Source: Actinomyces sp. Marseille-P3109 (GTDB lineage: Bacteria > Actinomycetota > Actinomycetes > Actinomycetales > Actinomycetaceae). Taken from it: a stretch of DNA of 64,000 nt. Of this stretch, positions 43,708 through 52,639 are shown one piece after another (the first letter of the stretch is position 1; the number at the start of each line of letters is the position of its first letter). The stretch lies in contig NZ_OOHN01000008.1 of NCBI RefSeq assembly GCF_900323545.1, forward strand, positions 1,603,144-1,667,143. The letters are read 5' to 3'. Under the pieces are notes generated by a model. That model ran no database searches and was not told the DNA's origin. It saw only the letters and a program-made list of their open reading frames with translations. A program made the translations under genes and the position numbers.

Positions 43708-44943
43708 ATGCCCGCGCGCACCTATCTTGATCACGCCGCCACGTCCCCGGTCCGTCCCGAGGTGGCCCAGCAGGTCGCCGAGGATCTGGCCAGTGGGCTC
43801 GGCGGCTGGGCGAATCCGAGCGCGCAGCACACTGCGGGCCGGTGGGCAGGGGCGCTGCTGGCTGAGGCTCGCGCCCGGCTGGCCAGCGCCCTGGGGGTGG
43901 ATGCGCACGAGGTGCTGCTGACCTCCGGCGGGACGGAGGCCGATGCCCTGGTGGTCTCGGGCCGGGCGCGTGCGGTGCCGGGCGGGCGGCTGGTGGTCTC
44001 GCCGATCGAGCACCCGGCGGTCCTGGACTCCGCGCGTACCGCCGCGGCCGAGCTGGGCGCGGAGCTGAGCCTGCTGGAGGTCGATGCCGCCGGACGGGTG
44101 GTGCTCGACTCGGTGGCCCGGGCGGTGATGCCCACAGCCGACGCCGACCACTCCCCCGCTTCCCTGGTCTCGGTCATGACGGCCAACAACGAGACCGGCG
44201 TGGTTCAGGACATGGCGGCGCTGGTGGCGGGCGTGCGGGAGGCGAGCGGGGCCGAACGCCCCGACGAGGCCGGCTACGTGCCCGTTCACTCCGACGCCGT
44301 CGCGGCCCTGGGGAAGGTTCCCGTGGACTTCCACGGCTGGGGCCTGGATGCGATGAGCCTGACGGGCCACAAGCTGGGGGCGCCGGTGGGCGTGGGGGCA
44401 CTGGTGGCTCGCCGCGACCTGGTGCTGACGCCGGCCACGGGCGGGGGCCGTCAGGAGCGGGGTATCCGCTCGGGCACGCAGGACGTGGTGGCGGCCCGCG
44501 CGCTGGCCCTGGCGGTGGAGCTGGCAGTGGCCGAACAGCAGGAGCAGGAGGCCAGGCTGGCGGTGCTGCGGCGCCGGCTCCTGGAGGGTGCCGGGGCGCT
44601 TCGGGGGGTTCACGCCACGCTGCCCGAGGACGCCGATCATGTGGCCTCAACGGCGCACCTGTGGTTCGAGGAGACCGACGCCGAGGCACTGCTCATGGCC
44701 CTGGACCTGGCGGGGATCGACGCATCAGCGGGATCGGCCTGCCACGCCGGGGTCGCCCAGCCGAGCCATGTGCTCCTGGCGATGGGCTTCGAGGAGGGGC
44801 CGGCCCGCTCCACGCTGCGCTGCTCCCTGGGCCAGGACACGAGCCCCGACGACGTCGAGCGCCTACTCACCGCCCTGCCCGCCGCCCTGGAGAGTGCCGG
44901 ACACGCCTGGAAGGTGACGCACAGGCTGCATCGTGAAGGGTGA
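43708..44943 (+). CDS. iscS: Cysteine desulfurase (IscS/NifS type)
   Basis: 411 residues, ATG 43708 with TGGAGG upstream. A class V aminotransferase fold: PLP-binding Lys222 in SLTGHKLGAP, His-containing VSPIEHPAV, and the sulfur-carrying Cys345 in SAGSACHAG. It releases sulfur from cysteine as a persulfide for tRNA thiolation and Fe-S assembly. In many actinobacteria it sits directly beside mnmA (e.g. Rv3025c/Rv3024c); here mnmA is about 4.5 kb downstream on the same strand, beyond accessory genes. Confidence 0.92.
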   Translation: MPARTYLDHAATSPVRPEVAQQVAEDLASGLGGWANPSAQHTAGRWAGALLAEARARLASALGVDAHEVLLTSGGTEADALVVSGRARAVPGGRLVVSPIEHPAVLDSARTAAAELGAELSLLEVDAAGRVVLDSVARAVMPTADADHSPASLVSVMTANNETGVVQDMAALVAGVREASGAERPDEAGYVPVHSDAVAALGKVPVDFHGWGLDAMSLTGHKLGAPVGVGALVARRDLVLTPATGGGRQERGIRSGTQDVVAARALALAVELAVAEQQEQEARLAVLRRRLLEGAGALRGVHATLPEDADHVASTAHLWFEETDAEALLMALDLAGIDASAGSACHAGVAQPSHVLLAMGFEEGPARSTLRCSLGQDTSPDDVERLLTALPAALESAGHAWKVTHRLHREG

Positions 44944-45055
44944 TTATCCGGGCATCCGTTCCCCTCTTTGAGGCATCCAGCCCTCTTGCCTCCAATAGCC
45001 TCTTGACGAGCCTGAGGAGGCGGTCGCTGTCATCGTCCTGGAGAAAGCGCAAAAC
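44944..45055 (-). pseudogene. Short remnant related to the Fic-like fragment at 48935-49141
   Basis: On the minus strand this stretch reads FLQDDDSDRLLRLVKRLL, clearly similar to SLQDDYDRFARLVEVV near the end of the Fic-like fragment. The DNA also aligns around GTCCTGGAG. It has no start or ribosome binding site. It overlaps the region just after iscS and up to the histidine kinase start. Confidence 0.4.
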
Positions 45056-45084
45056 AGGCCGGTGCTCTCTGTCATAGTGGGGAC

Positions 45085-46455
45085 ATGCTCAGGCAGAACA
45101 AACGCGTTGTGATCCGCTGCGCGCAGGTCCTGGGCGCCGTAGCCCTGGGACTTGTCTCGATCGCGGGCACCTGGTCCGTCACCGGTTCCTGGGGCATCAC
45201 AGCGGGCGCAGCCCTGGCCTTCATCGTCCTGCGCTGGTGCCGCGAGCACTCCGATGCCGTCCTCGGCGCCCACCTTGTCCTGTGCGCACTTCAGCTGGGC
45301 GTCGTCGATTCCCCGGTTCCAGCGGACCTCGCGGCCACCGTGTCCTTCTACGCGGTCGGTCGGTGGGGTAGACGCGAGTTCACACCTGCATGGGCGGCGG
45401 CCGTCGTCGTCGGCGCGGCACTGGGCGCATGGGACTGGAACCAGGATGAACTGGGCATCGTCCCAACCTCCCTGTGGGCTCAGGACATGGCACAGGCGAT
45501 CTTCGCGCAGCTGTGCATCGCCGCCGTCTCCTGGGGCCTGGGCAGCTTGATGACGCAACGCCGCCAGCTGAGGGCCAGCCGTCTGGCCACGGAGAAGCAG
45601 CGCCAGGCGGCGCACGACGCCGCACTGCGCAACGAGATCGCCCGGGAGGTTCACGATGTTGTCGGACACTCCCTGGCGCTGATCGCCGTGCAGGCCGAAG
45701 CGGGTCACTACCTGGCGACCGGCTCGGAGGACATCGATGTTTCAGCCACGGAGCGACTGGAACAAGCGGCCCAGGCGCTCGGGCAGATCCGGGCGACAGC
45801 GCGCTCGGCGCTGGCCGACACCCGCGGTCTCACCCAGACCCTAGCCTCCCCTCCACAACCGGGAGGACCACCAGGCATTGCGGATTCCGCTGAGCCTGAC
45901 GGTGCCCGACCCGCCTCTCCAATCACTGAGAAACCGCTGCACCCAGTCCCGAGGATCGCCGATCTTCCCGAACTCGTTGACGACGTCCGCGCGACCGGAC
46001 TGCCAGTCACCCTGTCAGTGGACGACCGGATGATCAGTGAGGACGAGCAGACGGGAGACCACAGTCTGCTCAGCGCGCAGGCGCAGCTCGCCCTCTACCG
46101 GACAGCGCAGGAGTCCTTGACCAACATACTCAAGCACGCGAAGGCCGCCACGGCCGAGGTAAGGCTGGAGTACCGTGACAACGCGCCCAACAAGGACGTG
46201 GTCCTGACCATTACCGATCACCCCGGCACGGCCAGTAGTGGGACCTCTCCCCCGCTGGTCGGCATTCACCTCTCGCCTGAGGCGATACCGGCAGTCACCG
46301 GCGGAGGCCAGGGGCTGGTGAACCTGCGCCAACGCCTGGCAGCGGTCGGAGGGTCCCTTCAGGCGGGCCCCGACCCCGATGGGGGATTCATCGTGCGTGC
46401 CCGTATTCCCACCGAAGCCTCGCAGTCGACGTTCACATTCTCGGAGGTGAGCTGA
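45085..46455 (+). CDS. Two-component sensor histidine kinase (NarL/LiaS class)
   Basis: 456 residues. An N-terminal part has about five membrane helices (10-155), then a HisKA_3 dimerisation domain with phosphorylated His190 in REVHDVVGHSLALIAVQ, and a HATPase domain with the N box TAQESLTNILKHAKA and G box GGGQGLVNLRQRL. An unusual Pro/Ser-rich linker (about 250-285) lies inside the kinase core. The signal is unknown. It is followed after one base by the response-regulator gene, so they form one operon. It lies in the accessory segment. Confidence 0.9.
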   Translation: MLRQNKRVVIRCAQVLGAVALGLVSIAGTWSVTGSWGITAGAALAFIVLRWCREHSDAVLGAHLVLCALQLGVVDSPVPADLAATVSFYAVGRWGRREFTPAWAAAVVVGAALGAWDWNQDELGIVPTSLWAQDMAQAIFAQLCIAAVSWGLGSLMTQRRQLRASRLATEKQRQAAHDAALRNEIAREVHDVVGHSLALIAVQAEAGHYLATGSEDIDVSATERLEQAAQALGQIRATARSALADTRGLTQTLASPPQPGGPPGIADSAEPDGARPASPITEKPLHPVPRIADLPELVDDVRATGLPVTLSVDDRMISEDEQTGDHSLLSAQAQLALYRTAQESLTNILKHAKAATAEVRLEYRDNAPNKDVVLTITDHPGTASSGTSPPLVGIHLSPEAIPAVTGGGQGLVNLRQRLAAVGGSLQAGPDPDGGFIVRARIPTEASQSTFTFSEVS

Positions 46456-46456
46456 T

Positions 46457-47155
46457 ATGACCCGACCACTGCGCATCGCGCTGGTGGACGATCAGGACCT
46501 GGTCCGTTCCGGCTTCCGTATGATTCTCGATGCCCAGAAGGACATGTGTGTGGTCGGTCAGGCCTCCGACGGCGTCGGCGCGCTGGACATGGTCAAGGCC
46601 ACTCACCCCGATATCGTCCTCATGGATATCAGGATGCCCACCTTGGACGGCATCTCCGCCACTCGTGCAGTTCTGGGTACCGGCCCCGACCTCAAGGTGC
46701 TCATCCTGACCACCTTCGACTTGGACGACTATCTCGTGGCAGCAATGCGGGCCGGAGCCTCGGGATTCCTGCTCAAGGACACGACGGCGCCCGAGCTCTT
46801 GGCCGGGATCCGCGCCGTGGCCCGAGGAGACTCGGTGGTGGCGCCATCGGCCACACGCCGGTTGCTGAATCGATGGTTACCCCCTATTGTTCCCAGTACT
46901 CCCGGTGGTTCCTCGGAGCACGATGCTGTCTCAACCTACGTCGGCTCCATCGGTGCACTGACTGATCGGGAGAAGGAGATCGTCACCCTGGTGGGACGCG
47001 CGATGAGCAACGCCGAGATCGCGCAGCACCTCGTCCTGGCCGAGTCGACGGTCAAGTCCCATCTCAATCGAATCCTGCACAAGCTGGAACTGCGGGACCG
47101 TGCCCAGCTCATTGTGCTGGCCTACGAGAGCGGGCTCGTGCGCGTGGGTGAATGA
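46457..47155 (+). CDS. NarL/LuxR-type response regulator
   Basis: 232 residues. Receiver domain with acidic Asp11/Asp12 and phosphoacceptor Asp57 in DIVLMDIRMP, a conserved Thr in ILTTFD and Lys near 105 in FLLKDT. The C-terminal LuxR helix-turn-helix (about 168-228) contains LTDREKEIVTLVGRAMSNAEIAQHL. Cognate partner of the kinase directly upstream. The DUF418 gene that follows is a possible target. Confidence 0.93.
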   Translation: MTRPLRIALVDDQDLVRSGFRMILDAQKDMCVVGQASDGVGALDMVKATHPDIVLMDIRMPTLDGISATRAVLGTGPDLKVLILTTFDLDDYLVAAMRAGASGFLLKDTTAPELLAGIRAVARGDSVVAPSATRRLLNRWLPPIVPSTPGGSSEHDAVSTYVGSIGALTDREKEIVTLVGRAMSNAEIAQHLVLAESTVKSHLNRILHKLELRDRAQLIVLAYESGLVRVGE

Positions 47156-47179
47156 GACGCACCGGCTGCACGTCCCCCA

Positions 47180-47207
47180 GTTGGAAATCGATCTCATACC
47201 TTCCAAC
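47180..47207. promoter_or_regulatory. Inverted repeat between response regulator and DUF418 genes
   Basis: GTTGGAA (47180-47186) and TTCCAAC (47201-47207) form a 7-bp inverted repeat with 14-base spacer; an outer pair CCAGTT (47177-47182) / AACTGG (47218-47223) also exists. It could be a binding site for the adjacent response regulator or a weak terminator. Confidence 0.3.
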
Positions 47208-47269
47208 CTCGGGTGGAAACTGGCCCCCACCGGACACGATGACCTCCGTCGGGCTCTACGGTCGATTCC

Positions 47270-48256
47270 ATGAGCACCAGCACCCGATTCCATTTCCTTG
47301 ATTCCTTACGCGGCTTCGCCATCGTGGGCATTCTCCTCGTCAATGCCGCCGATCTCATGTGCCTGGGGTATGACACCCCGGTCCAGCCCTTCCAAGCCGT
47401 CCCGTTGGCGGAGAACGTCCTGAACTTCCTGGTGGCGACCCGCTTCGTACCGATCTTCTCCTTCATGTTCGGAATGAGCATGGGGTTCGTCATCGATTCC
47501 GCGATCCGCCGGGGCGCCCCCGCCTGGAAAATCCTGCTGCGCCGCCTGGCCGCGCTTTTGGTGATTGGGCTACTCCACTCGATCCTCTATCCCGGTGAGA
47601 TCCTGCGCGACTACGCGGTTGCGGGAGCCATCCTCCTGCCATTCGCCCTCAAGGTCCCGCGCTCCGTGCGTCTGGTACTCGGTCTGCTGGCGACGGTCGG
47701 CGCCTACGCATTCACAGGAGGAGGGGCACTATCGCTGCCCGGGCTGTTCCTTCTGGGATCGGCGGCCCAGGCCTACGGCCTTCCGGCACGGCTCGAGCAC
47801 GCCGACCGTCGGATCGGGGCGGCGACGCTCGTATTCGCAGCCGCCAGCGCGGCCGCGATCCCCTGGCAGGCCGCCGAGGGCGGTGATCCCAGGTTCTCCA
47901 CGCCAGGAGGTATTGCCGGTGGCCTCATGGCCTGCCTCTACATCTCCCTTCTGGCGCTGCTCTGGCGCACCCCGGTGCGGCGGGCCCTGAGCGCGGTATT
48001 CGAGCCCCTGGGCCGCATGGCGCTGACCTGCTACGTCACCGCTTCCTTCGTCATGGTACCGGCGGGAGTGCTGCTCGATTCACGCTCCACCCACGACGTC
48101 ATCCCCGGCCTCATTGTCGCTGCCACGGTTCTGCCTATCCAATGGGTGTTCTGCCGTCTTTGGCTCTCCCGGTTCGCCTACGGCCCCCTGGAGTGGGCGT
48201 GGCGCAGCATCACCTGGTGGCGGAGGATTCCGCTGCAGCGCCAGCAGTCACAGTAG
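47270..48256 (+). CDS. DUF418-type membrane protein
   Basis: 328 residues with many membrane helices. The start RFHFLDSLRGFAIVGILLVNAADL is the signature of the DUF418/DUF1624 group, which is related to membrane acyltransferases; the C-terminal part LGRMALTCYVTASFVMVPAG carries the second conserved region. Function is unknown, possibly acyl transfer or membrane stress. It lies 114 bases downstream of the two-component operon and may be controlled by it. Confidence 0.85.
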   Translation: MSTSTRFHFLDSLRGFAIVGILLVNAADLMCLGYDTPVQPFQAVPLAENVLNFLVATRFVPIFSFMFGMSMGFVIDSAIRRGAPAWKILLRRLAALLVIGLLHSILYPGEILRDYAVAGAILLPFALKVPRSVRLVLGLLATVGAYAFTGGGALSLPGLFLLGSAAQAYGLPARLEHADRRIGAATLVFAAASAAAIPWQAAEGGDPRFSTPGGIAGGLMACLYISLLALLWRTPVRRALSAVFEPLGRMALTCYVTASFVMVPAGVLLDSRSTHDVIPGLIVAATVLPIQWVFCRLWLSRFAYGPLEWAWRSITWWRRIPLQRQQSQ

Positions 48257-48274
48257 CCTGACAATCAGTCAGGC
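48256..48274 (+). terminator. Hairpin directly after the DUF418 gene
   Basis: GCCTGAC (48256-48262) pairs with GTCAGGC (48268-48274) around a 5-base loop, beginning at the stop codon. Confidence 0.5.
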
Positions 48275-48382
48275 CCACACGGGTACGCTCGGTTACCGAC
48301 GACCGGGGAAATGTAGACCCCGCCCTCCGTATCTCGGGATCCCGACGTTCTTCCATGCAGGAGAACAACGAAGAGACCGCCC

Positions 48383-48526
48383 CTGGAGGATCAGCGCTTC
48401 CATCGCGTCGGCCAGATCAGCGCGAACAAGTGGAACCACCACGTCGTCGTCAAGACGATGGAGGCCGCGCAGAGCGGTTGGCTCAGAGACCTCATTCGTG
48501 CCGGTGACGAGTTCGCCACCCGTTGA
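48383..48526 (+). pseudogene. C-terminal fragment of a DUF5655-like protein
   Basis: Reads LEDQRFHRVGQISANKWNHH followed by VVVKTMEAAQSGWLRDLI and ends with a stop at 48524-48526. The pattern of HH-V, then E...GWLRD near the end resembles DUF5655 domains (predicted transport-related, unknown function). Upstream the frame has no start codon or continuing similarity, so it is a broken gene. The rest of 48257-48589 shows no other gene. Confidence 0.4.
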
Positions 48527-48589
48527 TCGGCCCTCAACAGCAGCGCAACGGCGCCATTCGGCCGACTATCTGTTCACGGGTCCGGGGGC

Positions 48590-48886
48590 TCACACGCGAT
48601 CGACGAACTGAGCGGCGATCTCCTGAGGGACGGGGTCCCATTTTCGTACGTAACTGATGGCGCGCGCACGCCCGACTCCTCTCCCGGAGTCGCGCAGGCG
48701 CCGCACCTCGGCACGATCCAGCGGGGTCTCCGAGAGCATGCGATCGATCGACAGACCGTAAGCCTGTCGGAAGAACATTCGTTCCTGCTCACGCTTCGTC
48801 ATCGGGCGCTCATGGCCGTTTGCCAGCCTCCAGACGAGCAGCAGCATGGCAGTAATGGCCAAGAAAAATAACCAGATATCAGACAT
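48590..48886 (-). CDS. Small membrane-anchored hypothetical protein
   Basis: 98 residues from ATG 48886, preceded by AAGGAG with good spacing. One N-terminal membrane helix (MSDIWLFFLAITAMLLLVWRLA) is followed by a charged cytoplasmic region with MTKREQERMFFRQAYGLSIDRMLSETPLDRAEVRRLRDSGR. I do not recognise a family. The good ribosome binding site and sensible amino-acid composition support a real gene. It sits among broken genes in the accessory segment. Confidence 0.6.
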   Translation of the reverse strand: MSDIWLFFLAITAMLLLVWRLANGHERPMTKREQERMFFRQAYGLSIDRMLSETPLDRAEVRRLRDSGRGVGRARAISYVRKWDPVPQEIAAQFVDRV

Positions 48887-48934
48887 TGCAGCTCCTTCGT
48901 GAACGAACAGGCATGAAAACTCTGACACGGACAA

Positions 48935-49141
48935 CTACCCCCGGAGCAATAACCCTTCACTCCTCGTGCCCACTACCTCAACGAGTCTGGCGAAGCGATC
49001 GTAGTCGTCCTGGAGGGATCTGAAGGTCTCTCGCAGGAATCCCGGCTCCTGCTCGTACTCGCTCAGGCCCCGGTAGTAGAAGGCCTTCGAGTCGAGCACG
49101 ATGAACGGCATGATGCCGTTGTCCAGGCACTGCTGGAACAT
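48935..49141 (-). pseudogene. C-terminal remnant of a Fic-family-like protein
   Basis: Minus-strand translation gives FQQCLDNGIMPFIVLDSKAF, then YYRGLSEYEQEPGFLRETFRSLQDDYDRF. The pattern x-GI-PFI-x-DSK...YYRGL-x-E resembles the C-terminal extension of Fic-domain proteins (AMP transferases, often toxins). The HPFxxGNGR active site is missing and a stop codon lies just upstream, so only the 3' end survives. The remaining bases up to mnmA (49142-49426) hold no convincing gene. Confidence 0.5.
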
Positions 49142-49426
49142 GTTCGGGCTCTACCGCCTCGTGTCCGCCCACCATGCTGGGAACACGTTTGTGCTCCTCG
49201 ACGGATAATGAAGAACGCCGAGCATCGGCACTGATCGCGCAAGGGCTGGGCGAAACTGCGGGCATCAGTAGTGTACTCGTCAGTCATGACCGCTCCTTCC
49301 TCGGTATCACCCTATGCCGGGAACCACAACGTCTCCTGGATTCTCCCGGTTGCCCCGTCGCGGTCGACCTGCGGTAGCCTGCCACGGCTGTAGCAACAGC
49401 TACCCGCCTGCCTGAAGGAGACCCTC

Positions 49427-50614
49427 GTGCGCGTCCTGGCCGCCCTGTCCGGCGGAGTCGACTCCGCCGTCGCCGCGGCGCGCGCCGTCGACGCCGGCCA
49501 CGAGGTCGTGGGCGTTCACATGGCCCTGACCCGCAACCGCGCCCAGACCCGCACGGGCTCACGCGGCTGCTGCTCCATCGAGGACTCCGCCGACGCCCGC
49601 TGGGCCGCCCAGATCCTGGGCATCCCCTTCTACGTGTGGGACCTGTCCGAGGAGTTCGAGGAGCGCGTCGTGGCCGACTTCCTCGATGAGTACCGCGCCG
49701 GGCGCACCCCCAACCCGTGCGTGCGCTGCAACGAGCGCGTCAAGTTCGACGCCCTCCTGGAGCGCGGTCTGGCCCTGGGCTTCGACGCCGTCGCCACCGG
49801 ACACTACGCGCGCCTGAGCGGCGGCGCATCCTCCGGCCGCCCCGGGGACACCAACGGCCTCATACTGCGCCGCGCCGTCGACACCGCCAAGGACCAGTCC
49901 TACGTCCTGGCGGTCTCCGGCCGCGAGGGGCTGGCCCGGGCTCTCTTCCCGCTGGGCGACGCGCCCTCCAAGGCGCAGGTGCGCGCCGAGGCCGAGGCCC
50001 GCGGCCTGCCGGTGGCCTCCAAGCCGGACTCCTACGACATCTGCTTCGTGGCCGACGGCGACACGCGCGGTTTCCTCACCCGCTCGCTCGGCGCCCACGA
50101 GGGCTCCATGGTCTCGCCCGACGGCGAGGTGCTGGGAACCCACCAGGGCTACTTCGGCTTCACCGTCGGTCAGCGCAAGGGCCTGGGCCTGTCCCGCCCG
50201 GCGGACGACGGACGTCCGCGCTACGTCATCGAGACCCGCCCGGCCACCAATGAGGTCGTCGTCGGCCCCGAGGAGCTGCTCAGCCGCACCACGGTCGACG
50301 GTGACGGACTCGTCCTGCTGGCCGATCCCGAGCCGCTCGCCGGTGGTCTGACTGGCGACAACTCCGACCTCGGAGGCTCCCCCGCCGTCGGCTGGCAGGA
50401 GGCCGGTGTCCAGGTGCGCGCCCACGGTCGCCCGGTCCCGGCGCAAGTCCGCGTTGATGAGGCACAGGGCCTCCTGCACGCCGAGCTGGCCGCCCCCTTA
50501 CGAGGCGTCGCCGCCGGCCAGAGCCTGGTCATCTACGGAGGCGCCGACGGCGACCAGGTCCTCGCCCAGGCGACCGTCGCCTCCGCGCAGGCCCCCAGTC
50601 GTGCCGTCGCCTGA
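49427..50614 (+). CDS. mnmA: tRNA-specific 2-thiouridylase MnmA
   Basis: 395 residues, GTG start at 49427 with GAAGGAG upstream. PP-loop SGGVDSA (8-14), catalytic Cys98 in NPCVRCN and Cys206 in [15 protein letters not shown], plus the [14 protein letters not shown] and KDQSYVL segments of MnmA. It adds sulfur to U34 of tRNAs for Lys, Glu and Gln, using sulfur that starts from the cysteine desulfurase. The C-terminal beta-barrel domain (about 280-385) contains an Asp/Gly/Ser-rich insertion near 305-330. Confidence 0.95.
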   Translation: MRVLAALSGGVDSAVAAARAVDAGHEVVGVHMALTRNRAQTRTGSRGCCSIEDSADARWAAQILGIPFYVWDLSEEFEERVVADFLDEYRAGRTPNPCVRCNERVKFDALLERGLALGFDAVATGHYARLSGGASSGRPGDTNGLILRRAVDTAKDQSYVLAVSGREGLARALFPLGDAPSKAQVRAEAEARGLPVASKPDSYDICFVADGDTRGFLTRSLGAHEGSMVSPDGEVLGTHQGYFGFTVGQRKGLGLSRPADDGRPRYVIETRPATNEVVVGPEELLSRTTVDGDGLVLLADPEPLAGGLTGDNSDLGGSPAVGWQEAGVQVRAHGRPVPAQVRVDEAQGLLHAELAAPLRGVAAGQSLVIYGGADGDQVLAQATVASAQAPSRAVA

Positions 50615-50722
50615 AATCAGGCTCCAATCCTCGGTTTCCCGTCGCGCCGTCGCTGCGCAAAAGGGCTAGGGTTGAGACACCCCCGGCGCCCAGCAGAACC
50701 AGCAGGAAAGGGATCCTCCAGC

Positions 50723-51031
50723 ATGCCAGCCGAGACGCCCGCCGATTCTCCGTCGGACACACAGCCCGGCTCCCCGCCTGATCTCCCCGCCCAGGATCCG
50801 GAGCGCTACATCGCCACCGTCAAGCTCGGTCCCAAGTCGCAGATCGTCATCCCCAAGGAGGTCCGGGACATCTTCGACCTGGCCCCGGGGGACAACCTGC
50901 TCCTTCTGGCGGACCGCACCCATGGAATCGCCCTGGTGAACCCGGCCGACTATGCCGACGTCGTCGCTGCCGCCTTCGACGCGGCCGCGCCCAAGACCGG
51001 CGATACAGCGACGCCCGGGGCCACGGCATAG
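50723..51031 (+). CDS. AbrB/MazE/SpoVT-family DNA-binding protein
   Basis: 102 residues from ATG 50723 (an in-frame start at 50672 is less likely). After an acidic Pro-rich N-terminus, residues about 27-75 form a swapped-hairpin AbrB domain: ATVKLGPKSQIVIPKEVRDIFDLAPGDNLLLLADRTHGIALV. It may be a transcription regulator or antitoxin-like protein, but no toxin gene is adjacent. Convergent with the ABC permease gene. In related genomes similar AbrB genes lie beside ABC transporters, which suggests it regulates the transporter; this is inference. Confidence 0.85.
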   Translation: MPAETPADSPSDTQPGSPPDLPAQDPERYIATVKLGPKSQIVIPKEVRDIFDLAPGDNLLLLADRTHGIALVNPADYADVVAAAFDAAAPKTGDTATPGATA

Positions 51032-51054
51032 TCACCGCACCCCGGGCGCCCGGG
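51012..51054. terminator. GC-rich inverted repeats between convergent genes
   Basis: CGCCCGGGG (51012-51020) pairs with CCCCGGGCG (51040-51048), and CCCGGGCGCCCGGG (51041-51054) is itself palindromic. They lie at the facing 3' ends of the AbrB and ABC permease genes, so a bidirectional terminator is likely. Confidence 0.5.
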
Positions 51055-51077
51055 CACCGGGCTCCTGCAGCCCCTGT

Positions 51078-51893
51078 TCAGCGCAGGCAGGTGTGCCGCT
51101 CGATCGCGCGCACCGCCCACCAGGCCAGGATCGCGGCCAGGATCGGCGCCACCACGACGGAACCGATTCCCACCAGTTGCGGTTCCTGGTCCAATTGGAC
51201 GGCCTCGATGAACTGCGGAAGCATCATGCGTGTGACGATCCGCCCGCTGGTCAGATCCAGCGACAGCGGCAGCAGCAGCGCGGCGACCAGAGACACGATC
51301 TGGTTGACCGCGTAGAGAATGACGAAGCCGACTGCGGGCGCCCCGAAGCCGAGGCGGTTCCAGCGACCCTGCGCTCCAATGCTCATCACCGCTGCGACCT
51401 CGATGATCGTCACGACGGCGCCCCCAACCACGGCCAGCCCGTAGAAGACGAGTATGCCGGCTCCCACCATGCTGATCATCTGACGTACCGCCTGAAGAAG
51501 CTCCTCCAGCGTGGTACCGCGCAGGTGCACGTAGGTAGCGAGCCAGCCGACGCCGAGGAGCGCGGCCACCGCGGCCGACACCAGCCCGGCGATGACGGCG
51601 TACAGCGTCTTGGCAGCGAAGATCACGCGCCCCCTCACCGGCAGGCTCATGGTGAGGTAGCCGCGGGCACCGTACATGGAGGCCCAGTACTCGATACCGA
51701 CCTGGACGCTCACGACGGCGGGCATGGCCCCGAGAGCCGCCAACGCGCCCGCAAGCAGCAGCGAGGAGACCGCGGGAAGGTCGAGCAGGCTCAGGAGCGT
51801 GAAGCCGACGGCGATGACCGCCACGATCCCCACGGCTCCGGCATTGCGCCGAGCCTGGGTACGGACCTCTTCCCTGAGTAGTGTGGCGAACAT
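51078..51893 (-). CDS. ABC-2-type transporter permease
   Basis: 271 residues with about six membrane helices (starting AVGIVAVIAVGFTLLSLL and ending VVVAPILAAILAWWAVRAIE). A cytoplasmic N-terminus (MFATLLREEVRTQARRN) precedes them. It forms an exporter with the ATPase encoded directly upstream: its ATG shares a base with the ATPase stop. Substrate unknown; GntR-linked exporters of this kind often respond to cell-wall-active compounds. Confidence 0.82.
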   Translation of the reverse strand: MFATLLREEVRTQARRNAGAVGIVAVIAVGFTLLSLLDLPAVSSLLLAGALAALGAMPAVVSVQVGIEYWASMYGARGYLTMSLPVRGRVIFAAKTLYAVIAGLVSAAVAALLGVGWLATYVHLRGTTLEELLQAVRQMISMVGAGILVFYGLAVVGGAVVTIIEVAAVMSIGAQGRWNRLGFGAPAVGFVILYAVNQIVSLVAALLLPLSLDLTSGRIVTRMMLPQFIEAVQLDQEPQLVGIGSVVVAPILAAILAWWAVRAIERHTCLR

Positions 51894-52639
51894 CAGCGGT
51901 ACTCCTTCCGGAACAGGGCGTCCAGGCTCATACCGCGGTCCTGGCGCAGATCGTCGGCGTCGCCTGCCAGCAGCAGACGGCCGTCCTTGAGGAAGACGAC
52001 GGAGTCGATGATGGACTCGACATCGGCAATGAGGTGGGTGGAGATGAGCATGAGCGCCTCGGAGTCGAAGTCGCGCAGAATGCCGCTGAGGATGACGTCG
52101 CGGGCGGCGGGATCGACGCCGGAGATGGGCTCATCGAGGAGGTAGACGCGGGCCCGGCGCGACATGGCCAGGCTGACGCGCAGCTTCTCCCCCATGCCCT
52201 TGCTCATCTCCTTCAGGGTGCGGTCGGTCGGCAGGTTGAAGAAGCGCACGAGCTCGGCGGCCTTGCCTGAGTCGAAGTCCGCGAAGAACCGCCGGTACTG
52301 GGCGATGGCGGCCGGGACGGTCAGGTTGGTGGCCAGGAAGTTCGTATCCGGCAGGAAGGAGACGAGCGCCTTGGACTCGGGCCCGGGATCGTGCCCGGCG
52401 ATTCGGACCCGGCCGTCGTAGTCGGCCAGGACTCCGGCCAGGATCTTGAGCAGGGTGGTCTTGCCCGATCCGTTGGAGCCCATGAGGCCGACGATCCGCC
52501 CGGGCGGGAGCTCGAGGCTCAGCCAGTCCAGCGCGGGCCGCCCCTGGAAGGTCTTGGTGAGGTTCTCGACGACAACGAGTGGTTCGGCGCCGTCGAGAGA
52601 GGGAATAGTGGTGGGTTTGCTGAGGGTCTGTGCGCTCAT
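51893..52639 (-). CDS. ABC transporter ATP-binding protein (YtrB-like)
   Basis: 248 residues from ATG 52639, which overlaps the GntR stop (ATGA). Walker A GSNGSGKTT (54-62), Walker B RVYLLDEPISGVDP, switch His in ISTHLIADVE. The signature motif reads MSKGMGEKLRVSLAM instead of LSGGQ; this S-K-G-M form is common in GntR-associated ABC ATPases. It energises the permease encoded downstream. Operon: GntR, ATPase, permease. Confidence 0.92.
   Translation of the reverse strand: MSAQTLSKPTTIPSLDGAEPLVVVENLTKTFQGRPALDWLSLELPPGRIVGLMGSNGSGKTTLLKILAGVLADYDGRVRIAGHDPGPESKALVSFLPDTNFLATNLTVPAAIAQYRRFFADFDSGKAAELVRFFNLPTDRTLKEMSKGMGEKLRVSLAMSRRARVYLLDEPISGVDPAARDVILSGILRDFDSEALMLISTHLIADVESIIDSVVFLKDGRLLLAGDADDLRQDRGMSLDALFRKEYR

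Noticed and set aside
50723-51031. Toxin-antitoxin pair with the AbrB-type protein as antitoxin
   Set aside because: No toxin-like gene follows; the next gene is a convergent ABC permease.
51893-52639. Non-functional ABC ATPase because the signature is not LSGGQ
   Set aside because: The S-K-G-M variant is normal in GntR-associated ABC ATPases, and Walker A/B and the switch His are intact.
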